Assembly (NCBI GenBank): GCA_902770965.1
Contig: CACXUY010000020.1
Span: forward strand, 1-64,000
Length of the DNA: 64,000 nucleotides
Direction: 5' to 3'
Source: an uncultured Lachnospiraceae bacterium
GTDB lineage: Bacteria > Bacillota > Clostridia > Lachnospirales > Lachnospiraceae
The notes beneath the pieces were generated by a model that saw only the letters and a list, made by a program, of their open reading frames with translations, ran no database searches and had not been told where the DNA came from. Position numbers and translations under genes: made by a program. Positions 35,776 to 42,470 of this stretch are shown piece after piece (position 1 is the first letter of the stretch; each line of letters begins with the position of its first letter).

Positions 35776-36687
35776 CTAGAATATGGTCTTCATCGTCTCC
35801 TTCAGCGCAACCGCTGCCTTCGAGTGGTATCTGCCCGGCATCATCGCCAGTCCCAGCTCAAGGAAGCTGCCGTCCTCTCCCAGTGAAAGATATTCCGCAT
35901 TTCTGTAATAGTGTCTGGAGCTGTAGTAAGTAAAGGCAAGCCCAAGACCGTAAGCGCCCATAGACGCAGCCATGAAGGCCGAAAGCTTATCATTGTATGC
36001 TTTTGGCTCCATATTGTGAGCCCGAAATATTTTTCTGGCTTCCCTTCCGAGTATCGTGTCCATATCACTGAGAAGGAATTCGAATTGTCCGGCATCACGG
36101 ATATCGATACAGCGAGGTATCTGGCTCAGGCTGCCGTCCGGAACAGGCTTCGCGTATTGGAGCACCGGATGCCCTTCCCTTGTGATAAGACAGATTTCGT
36201 CTCTCATCAAAAACTCCACCTCTCCCCGCAGCGTCTTCGCCGGAAGCACTATCAACGCGAGGTCAAGCTCTCCATTTTGCAGCATCTGCTCCAAAACCAT
36301 TGAATTTTCCTCGATGATTTTTACCTCGACCTTGGGATACTCCAACCGAAAAGCATTCAATACGGGCGGAAGCAAAAACGATCCGCGGAAAGTACTTATC
36401 CCCATGATGACCCGCCCTTGCACAAGCTCCCCTACATCCTGAATCCGATCGCGCACCCTGTGGTATTCCGAGAGCATTTGATAAGCATATTCTATCATCA
36501 GCCTTCCTTCCTCAGTAGGGCGAACGCCTGTTGAAGTGCGGACGAATAACCTGCATCCCAATTCGTGTTCCATACCGGTCAGAAACTGGCTCAGGCTGGA
36601 TTGTGCCATGAAAAGCCGCTGTGCGGCTCCTGAGATACTCCTTTCTTCCGCAATCGCAATCAGATAATTCATCTCTTTAATTTCCAT
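35776..36687 (-). CDS. LysR-family transcriptional regulator
   Basis: A 303-aa regulator. The start MEIKEMNYLIAIAEERS at 36687 follows AGGGGGT; the frame extends 54 codons upstream but without a plausible start site. The winged helix-turn-helix (SISGAAQRLFMAQSSLSQFLTGME) occupies the first 60 residues, followed by a LysR substrate-binding domain (GRVIMGISTFRGSFLLPPVL). It is divergent from the hydrolase/transporter pair and probably controls it in response to a substrate. Confidence 0.92.
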   Translation of the reverse strand: MEIKEMNYLIAIAEERSISGAAQRLFMAQSSLSQFLTGMEHELGCRLFVRTSTGVRPTEEGRLMIEYAYQMLSEYHRVRDRIQDVGELVQGRVIMGISTFRGSFLLPPVLNAFRLEYPKVEVKIIEENSMVLEQMLQNGELDLALIVLPAKTLRGEVEFLMRDEICLITREGHPVLQYAKPVPDGSLSQIPRCIDIRDAGQFEFLLSDMDTILGREARKIFRAHNMEPKAYNDKLSAFMAASMGAYGLGLAFTYYSSRHYYRNAEYLSLGEDGSFLELGLAMMPGRYHSKAAVALKETMKTIF

Positions 36688-36754
36688 GCCAGACCCCCTT
36701 CCGCTGCCTCCTGCTGACAGCGCCCATAGCAGCTCCCTTGATGGCACCTTTAAC

Positions 36755-36769
36755 GGTGTCTTTGACACC
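36755..36769. promoter_or_regulatory. Palindrome in the LysR intergenic region
   Basis: GGTGTC-TTT-GACACC is a 15-bp palindrome between the divergent LysR gene and its presumed target, where a LysR operator is expected. A GGCACC half-site lies 6-11 nt upstream. Function is inferred from position and symmetry. Confidence 0.4.
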
Positions 36770-36937
36770 ACATTCAATAGTGCTTTAACCATCGGTTTTT
36801 CCGATATCAAGTATAGCATTTTTCCTCTTTCGGCGATAGCCATTTTCATAGTATATTCTTATCAATCAAACAGACAGCCAAAGCAATTGATTTTGGCATG
36901 GATGGTATGCGAAAGGCATGCCAGGAAGGGGGAATAC

Positions 36938-37801
36938 ATGACGAAGGTATCTATGAAAGGCGTCTGCGACATGCACGTCCACACAAATCCCGATCTTCGG
37001 TTAAGGGCTTACAATGATTTCGAGCTTGCGGAAGCCGGCATCCGTGTCGGAGCCCGCGCGATCGTCATCAAATCGCACCTTGGCTTCACTGTAAACCGCG
37101 CGGCCATGGCCAACGAATTCATCCGCCGGATGTACGGCGATGATACCGGTTTTACGATGTATGGCGGCGTGGTCATGAACAAGGTGATCGGCGGCGTGAA
37201 TCCGGAAGCGGTTGAAAAGGGCCTTAAGCTGGGTGCTAAGGTGATCTGGCTTCCGACTCAGTCCGCAAGACAGCATTTGCTGAAAATGGGCAAGGATCCG
37301 GCCGACGGCATCGAACTGGTCCGTGACGGAAAGGTTGTCCCTGAGCTGAAGGATGTATTCTCTCTTATCCGCGACTACGACGTCACCTTGGGAACCGCCC
37401 ACGTGTCTCCTGAGGAAGCATTCGTTGTGGTGGAAGCAGCCCGTGATGCCGGGGTCAAGAAGATCGTCGTCACTCATCCTGAGTGGTGGATAGTAGGTAT
37501 GAGCGTTGAGGATCAAGTCCGCATGGTCCGTGATTATGACGTCATCCTGGAACGCTGCTACGCTCAGAACATGGGCGGCGGCGTCTACAAGAGCAATCTT
37601 CCTGACAACCTTGATATCATCCGTGAGGTCGGTTACAAAAATGTCATGGTCGATACCGACGGCGGCCAGACAGAGAATCCGCACTGGGAACTGGCTCTGG
37701 AGGAATATATGCAGTACCTTTCAGATCACGGAGTCACCGAGGACGAGCTTTACTACATGACCCGCACCATACCTTACCGCCTGCTAGGCATTGAAGACTG
37801 A
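36938..37801 (+). CDS. DUF6282-like metal-dependent hydrolase
   Basis: A 287-aa protein. The start MTKVSMKGVCDMHVHTNPD at 36938 follows AGGAAGGGGG. HVH near the N-terminus, IKSHLGFTVNR, HVSPEEA, VTHPEW and DTDGGQTENP suggest a TIM-barrel amidohydrolase or PHP-like metal enzyme; I believe this is the DUF6282 group. It is followed after 68 nt by an anion permease and opposed by a LysR gene, so it likely acts on an imported carboxylate or related compound. Substrate unknown. Confidence 0.7.
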   Translation: MTKVSMKGVCDMHVHTNPDLRLRAYNDFELAEAGIRVGARAIVIKSHLGFTVNRAAMANEFIRRMYGDDTGFTMYGGVVMNKVIGGVNPEAVEKGLKLGAKVIWLPTQSARQHLLKMGKDPADGIELVRDGKVVPELKDVFSLIRDYDVTLGTAHVSPEEAFVVVEAARDAGVKKIVVTHPEWWIVGMSVEDQVRMVRDYDVILERCYAQNMGGGVYKSNLPDNLDIIREVGYKNVMVDTDGGQTENPHWELALEEYMQYLSDHGVTEDELYYMTRTIPYRLLGIED

Positions 37802-37869
37802 CCTGCTCCGGTCAGTTCATAGTGCCATGCGTATTATAAAACATAAACCTTTATAAAGGAGACCTTACC

Positions 37870-39183
37870 ATGCTCAGCATAATGATCATTCTTGCAATCG
37901 CAATTGCCATTTTTCTGGGATATAAGACCAAGATCAACACCGGTCTTTTCTGCATCGTCTTCGCATATGTCATCGGATGCTTCGTCATGGGACTGAAGCC
38001 GAAGGACATAATAGGCTTCTGGCCGGTAAGTACCATGTTCGTCATCCTGTCCGTCTCTCTTTTCTACAATGTAGCTGCCATAAACGGCACTCTTGAGAAA
38101 ATGTCCGGCGCCCTGCTGTACGCCTGCCGCTCCTTCCCCGGCTTGCTGCCCTACGCGCTTTTTGCCGTAGCGGTCATCCTCTCGGTCATGGGCGCAACAT
38201 TTTTCACGGTCCTGGCTTTCCTTGCCCCCATCACCTTGGTGATATGTGAGGAATCTCGCATGGACAAGCTCACCGGCGCCGTGGCCATCAATGCCGGTGC
38301 CCTGGCGGGCGGCAATTTCCCCACCTCCAACCTCGGTGTCATCTTCCGCGGTCTGGCGGATAACGCATACGAATCTGCTCCTGAGCTGACCGCCGTTGAG
38401 ACCTTCGGTATGGAAATGCAGATTTTCCTCTTTGCCATCCTATTCTCACTGATATTGATCACTATTTTCCGTTTCGGCTTCAAGTCAAACCGGAATATCG
38501 GAAAAGGAGTAACATTCAAGAAGCCTGAAGCATTTGACAAAAAGCAGAAACAGACACTGACTCTCATGATCGCCATGATGGTCATCGTGCTGATCTTCCC
38601 TCTGTTGAATATCCTGATGCCCAGCAGCTCTTCAATCGGCTTTATCAGCGGTAAGATAGATGTGGGCTTAGTGGCCATCATCTTCGCAGTCATCGCGTTC
38701 CTGATGAATCTTGCTCCTCAGAAGGAATCCATCGCAAAGATTCCGTGGAACACAATCCTTATGATCGCCGGCGCGGGCATGCTGATAGCTGTTGCCGTAA
38801 AGGCCGGCACCATCGAGGCGCTTTCCACATGGATTGGCTCCAATGTCCCCGCTCCGCTTGTACCCATCGCGTTCAGCATCGTTGGCGCTATAATGAGCTT
38901 CTTCAGCTCTACCACGGGTGTCGTGGCTCCCGCCCTCTTCCCTCTGATTCCGGGCATCGCCGCATCGGCAGGAATCAATCCCGTCGCCCTTTTTGCCTGC
39001 ACCGTGCTTGGCGCTCAGTCCAGCGCGATCAGCCCCTTCTCCTCGGGCGGCTCACTGATCATGGGCTCCTGCGGAGATGAGACGGAACGCAATGTCCTGT
39101 TCAACCGTCTGCTCATGGTAGCCGTACCGATCAGCGTCATCGCATGTGCCGTTTTCAATTTCGCAGTGGCATTTATCCTGTGA
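37870..39183 (+). CDS. SLC13/MatC-like anion permease
   Basis: A 437-aa membrane protein with roughly 11-12 hydrophobic helices and the ion-transporter features of the SLC13/ArsB/CitM superfamily: GNFPTSNLGVIFRG in the first half, SSTTGVVAPALFPLIPGIA and GAQSSAISPFSSGGSL in the second half. The pseudo-symmetric hairpin motifs suggest sodium-coupled uptake of a di- or tricarboxylate. AAAGGAGA precedes the start. It is operonic with the metal hydrolase. Confidence 0.85.
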   Translation: MLSIMIILAIAIAIFLGYKTKINTGLFCIVFAYVIGCFVMGLKPKDIIGFWPVSTMFVILSVSLFYNVAAINGTLEKMSGALLYACRSFPGLLPYALFAVAVILSVMGATFFTVLAFLAPITLVICEESRMDKLTGAVAINAGALAGGNFPTSNLGVIFRGLADNAYESAPELTAVETFGMEMQIFLFAILFSLILITIFRFGFKSNRNIGKGVTFKKPEAFDKKQKQTLTLMIAMMVIVLIFPLLNILMPSSSSIGFISGKIDVGLVAIIFAVIAFLMNLAPQKESIAKIPWNTILMIAGAGMLIAVAVKAGTIEALSTWIGSNVPAPLVPIAFSIVGAIMSFFSSTTGVVAPALFPLIPGIAASAGINPVALFACTVLGAQSSAISPFSSGGSLIMGSCGDETERNVLFNRLLMVAVPISVIACAVFNFAVAFIL

Positions 39184-39215
39184 AAAATGCAGGATAGAAT
39201 AAATTAGTGGAAAGA

Positions 39216-39257
39216 AGCGTGGGGACAGCCATCATAGGAGCTGTCCCCACGCTTTTG
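39216..39257 (+). terminator. Terminator after the SLC13 permease
   Basis: A 14-bp perfect stem AGCGTGGGGACAGC/GCTGTCCCCACGCT followed by TTTTG. Confidence 0.85.
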
Positions 39258-39402
39258 CGTCCGGTATGCGAATCGTCCATTGACATATAAGACAGTATCA
39301 GTGCTGTTCAGCGACACCTTAGCCAGATGTTCCCCTGCTGTACTGCACGGCTCTGACAAATATCCTGTACCCTGCCTTTATAGTATAACAAAAGCACATA
39401 CC

Positions 39403-40440
39403 TCACTGCTTCATCGTGTGCTCTGTCCTGTTCACCGCGATTATTACGAACACTGCGACTGCGGCTACTAGCGCCGCCATGACCAGCGCGCCCAGGGTGA
39501 CGCCGCCTGCTGCCATGATCAGTATGCTCGCTCCCGTGAGGGCGTTCACCAGGCCGAGAGCCAGACCCTTGGTTCCCGCCATGAGCCTCGTAGCCGTCCA
39601 CACTATGACAGGCACGAGCATAGCCGCCGCAAAGATTCCGGCATAAGCGAAGCCCACAGAATGCGTCGCTACGGCAATGATGCTGCATGTGCCGGAAAAG
39701 CAAGCTGCTGTCAAAGCCACCTTCTTGACGCCCAGCCTGTCAGAAAAAAGACCTCCCAGAACCTTGCCTGTCATATACAGCACGGAGCCAATCGTCATAG
39801 AGGAAAGATCCGTCCCCAGAACCATAGCCTGTCTGATGACAAGCATCGGAAGCAGCAAGGCCGCGATGTAAAGCGCAAGCACGGAGAACAATGTCCTGTG
39901 GTCTGTGATGGTCTCAAAGGACAGCCCTGCATTGCCGGAGCGAAACTCCCGCCTGTTAAGCGATGAAATGAATAGATCAAATACTGCCAAAAAGAACAAT
40001 ATCATGGATGGAACCAATGGTTTCATCATGTCATGGTTATGCATCAGGATACCGCAGCAAAAGCCTATCATGTCAGGCGCCAGATACAAAGACAGAAGGC
40101 TGAGCTTCTTGTCGGAGGTATTGATCACGTCGAGTCCTGAACCGACGAGAAAAGCAGCTGTGCCTACACCGCAGCAAAAAGCTACGTTGAGCGGATTCCT
40201 TAAAAAATAGCTTAAGGAGATGAAGACGCAGCCGGACGAAGCCATCAAGGTATTTCGGTTCACCGCGTCAGCCAAAAAACCCAGCATAGGCTGAAGGCAG
40301 TATGCGCAGAGAATGAATACCAGGTACAGCCAAAAAAGCTCGACAAATGAAGCAGCCACCTCCGACATCACAAAGGCTGCAGCGAGCGCGGCGACAAAAT
40401 GCGTCACAGAAAATATTACAGATACTCCTCTTCCTTTCAC
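39403..40440 (-). CDS. Major facilitator superfamily transporter
   Basis: A 345-aa protein with about 10-11 hydrophobic helices and MFS-like loop motifs (GFLADAVNRN after helix 2 and GGLFSDRLGVKK in the second half). The start is GTG at 40440 after GGAGGCTG. It is shorter than most MFS proteins (about 400 aa). It lies 29 nt downstream of the DUF815 ATPase gene and is probably cotranscribed. Substrate unknown. Confidence 0.75.
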   Translation of the reverse strand: MKGRGVSVIFSVTHFVAALAAAFVMSEVAASFVELFWLYLVFILCAYCLQPMLGFLADAVNRNTLMASSGCVFISLSYFLRNPLNVAFCCGVGTAAFLVGSGLDVINTSDKKLSLLSLYLAPDMIGFCCGILMHNHDMMKPLVPSMILFFLAVFDLFISSLNRREFRSGNAGLSFETITDHRTLFSVLALYIAALLLPMLVIRQAMVLGTDLSSMTIGSVLYMTGKVLGGLFSDRLGVKKVALTAACFSGTCSIIAVATHSVGFAYAGIFAAAMLVPVIVWTATRLMAGTKGLALGLVNALTGASILIMAAGGVTLGALVMAALVAAVAVFVIIAVNRTEHTMKQ

Positions 40441-40469
40441 GATTCAGCCTCCGTTCACAACAGCTGTTC

Positions 40470-41732
40470 CTATACTGCCCCTATACTCTGAAGATGAATG
40501 ATGAACTGCTCGGCAGTCCTGCCGGTCATGCCGCCGTGAGCGATCTCCCATTTGTTCGCCTCAAGCATGAGTTCATCATCAGACATGCTGATGCCTTTTC
40601 TTAGCGCCAGCGTCCTGACGATCTGCTGGAAGCTTCTCTTGTCGGGCTTTCCGAAATAGACCGTCACGCCGAACCTGTAAGCGAGAGACAGCTTCTCCTG
40701 CACAGTATCCGCCGTGTGAAGCTCATCGTCCGAACGGATCTTGTCAGTATAGTTCTCCCTGATGAGATGGCGGCGGTTTGACGTGGCATATATCAGCACG
40801 TTATCCGGCTTCCTCTCCAGTCCGCCCTCTATCACAGCCTTAAGATATTTATAATCAGTCTCAAAATCCTCAAATGAAAGATCGTCCATGTATACGATGA
40901 AACGATAGTTCCTGTTCTTTATCTGCCTTATGACCTCCGGAAGGTCTTTTAACTGATGCTTATATAGCTCTATCATCCGAAGACCGCGGCTGTAATACTC
41001 GTTCAGCAAAGCTTTGATGCTTGTTGATTTGCCCGTGCCCGCATCACCGAAAAGCAGACAGTTGTTGGCGGGACGGCCGCTTACAAATGCCTCCGTGTTC
41101 TCGATGAGCTTCTGCTTCTGCTGTTCATAACCAACCAGATCAGACAGCCTGTTGTCCGCTGTCTTGGTTATCGGATTGATCATAACATGCCCGTCACGGT
41201 GCATCACGGAAAATGCCTTGTGCAGGCCGAATTTGCCCACGCCGTATTCTTTATAGAACTTTACCACCGACAGGAAGAATTCCTCGTCGCTTTTTGCCTC
41301 TGAGAGGCTGGACGCAAGCCTCACGATACTGTCCCTGACTTCCTGATTAAACACCTGGCCCGCGCCCTCTGCGGAGGAATAGCTGCCTATGAGACTGAAT
41401 ATCCCGGTATGGTACAGGCTGTCGAGAGCTTCCATGTCACAGCCAAAAAGCCTTCTGAATTCAGCGAAATCCATTCTGGCAAAATCATTTATGCTTCCGT
41501 CGGCAAATCCTGTTATCTCACAGGCACAGCTGAAGACATTCTCGTTGTTCGCTATCACATGCGACAGGAAACAATTCCAGATATTCCCCGAAAATCCATG
41601 AGCCGCCGCCATGGCAACAAGGCTTCCCGCTATATCCTGCCAGTCGTCCTGATACGTACCGCCGGCGAGCCTGCAGATACCATCAAAAAGCTCCCTGTAC
41701 TTAATATCACGATAAAGCATCAGCTTTGCCAT
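40470..41732 (-). CDS. DUF815-family AAA+ ATPase
   Basis: A 420-aa protein. The start MAKLMLYRDIKYREL at 41732 follows GGAGG. About 190 N-terminal helical residues precede the AAA core: Walker A GDAGTGKST, Walker B RFIVYMDDLSFED, sensor-like YATSNRRH. This is the DUF815 group of P-loop ATPases, whose function is poorly defined. The downstream MFS gene is likely in the same transcript. Confidence 0.85.
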   Translation of the reverse strand: MAKLMLYRDIKYRELFDGICRLAGGTYQDDWQDIAGSLVAMAAAHGFSGNIWNCFLSHVIANNENVFSCACEITGFADGSINDFARMDFAEFRRLFGCDMEALDSLYHTGIFSLIGSYSSAEGAGQVFNQEVRDSIVRLASSLSEAKSDEEFFLSVVKFYKEYGVGKFGLHKAFSVMHRDGHVMINPITKTADNRLSDLVGYEQQKQKLIENTEAFVSGRPANNCLLFGDAGTGKSTSIKALLNEYYSRGLRMIELYKHQLKDLPEVIRQIKNRNYRFIVYMDDLSFEDFETDYKYLKAVIEGGLERKPDNVLIYATSNRRHLIRENYTDKIRSDDELHTADTVQEKLSLAYRFGVTVYFGKPDKRSFQQIVRTLALRKGISMSDDELMLEANKWEIAHGGMTGRTAEQFIIHLQSIGAV

Positions 41733-41779
41733 ATCCTTCCGCCTCCATATATACCCATTCTGTCCCATAATAGAGATCG

Positions 41780-41835
41780 CATTATCCGGATCCCATAATC
41801 CGAATCCTATTATCCGGATCGTATTATCAAAATCA
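41780..41835. repeat. 14-bp tandem repeat, four copies
   Basis: Units CATTATCCGGATCC, CATAATCCGAATCC, TATTATCCGGATCG and TATTATCAAAATCA follow head to tail upstream of the DUF815 gene. The rest of 41836-41998 shows no feature. Confidence 0.8.
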
Positions 41836-41998
41836 CAATAGTTTATTCCGCGTTCTTTATGTGGATCTCAGGCCGATTTTTGCTTGTCCCGTCATCACAC
41901 GAGCTTTGCTTTCACATGCAGCACTGCCACTCGCTCCACATAGTTTAATATTATATACTTTGTTCAGCCACTCTGTAAATATCATTCAAAAAAAACCC

Positions 41999-42027
41999 TT
42001 GACAATAATGAAATAAGCAATTATACT
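41999..42027 (+). promoter_or_regulatory. Promoter of tRNA-Met
   Basis: TTGACA (41999-42004), 17-nt spacer, TATACT (42022-42027), about 37 nt before the tRNA. Confidence 0.8.
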
Positions 42028-42064
42028 GTTCAAGGTTGTTCGATTGGACAGCCCATCAGAATAA

Positions 42065-42138
42065 GGCGGAGTAGCTCAGTTGGCGAGAGCACGCGGTTCA
42101 TACCCGCGGTGTCGGGAGTTCAAATCTCTCCTCCGCTA
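42065..42138 (+). tRNA. tRNA-Met (CAT anticodon), elongator type
   Basis: A 74-nt cloverleaf with a 7-bp acceptor stem GGCGGAG/CTCCGCT (G1-U72 pair), D-arm containing AGCTCAGTTGG, anticodon stem CGCGG/CCGCG around TTCATAC, and a T-arm with GTTCAAATC. The anticodon stem lacks the GGG/CCC run of initiator tRNA, so it is the elongator, or an Ile-tRNA read after lysidine modification. The CCA end is not encoded. Confidence 0.93.
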
Positions 42139-42145
42139 CTCACAG

Positions 42146-42175
42146 ACCATCATCCTTATGGGTGGTGGTTTTTTT
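42146..42175 (+). terminator. Terminator of tRNA-Met
   Basis: ACCATCATCC/GGGTGGTGGT stem with a TTAT loop and a run of T's. A second hairpin (AGCCCGCTCCCGGCA with TGCCGGGGAGGGCT) follows at about 42177-42222. Confidence 0.85.
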
Positions 42176-42250
42176 AAGCCCGCTCCCGGCAAGCATGTCT
42201 GTCATGCTGCCGGGGAGGGCTTTATCTTATGACATATGATTTGGTAATAA

Positions 42251-42398
42251 TTCAGCCCCCAAGATAACTGTTAGAATACAGGACGAAATGTTTGCGCTTC
42301 GGACGTATTATACAGTTATCTTGGAGCGGACAAGGCACGCAGCGCCTCTGCCGCCCCGCAACGAGGGATGCGCAGCATCCCGAGTCTGGGGTGCTGAA
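42251..42398 (+). repeat. Repeat family B, full copy
   Basis: The outer stem TTCAGCCCCCA/TGGGGTGCTGAA (11 bp, one T bulge) encloses the same three arms as the copy at 15345-15487. These are GATAACTGTTAGAATAC with its partner, GGAGCGG/CCGCCCC, and GGGATGC-GCA-GCATCCC. Several outer-stem positions differ from the other copy on both strands while pairing is kept. Confidence 0.85.
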
Positions 42399-42402
42399 CA
42401 GC

Positions 42403-42453
42403 TGCCTATAACCATTATCTGCCCATAACCACTATCTGCCTATAACCATTATC
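42403..42453. repeat. 17-bp tandem repeat, three copies
   Basis: TGCCTATAACCATTATC is repeated three times head to tail; the middle unit has two substitutions. It lies just downstream of the DUF4214 esterase stop codon. Confidence 0.8.
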
Positions 42454-42470
42454 CGCTCGTGCGCCTTACC

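Noticed and set aside
37001..37684. Open frame of 227 codons on the minus strand
   Set aside because: Antisense to the metal-hydrolase gene with a good start site and motifs on the plus strand.
42065..42453. tRNA-Met with nearby repeats as an integrative-element attachment site
   Set aside because: No integrase and no direct copy of the tRNA 3' end is found; the neighbouring sequences are family B and a short tandem array.
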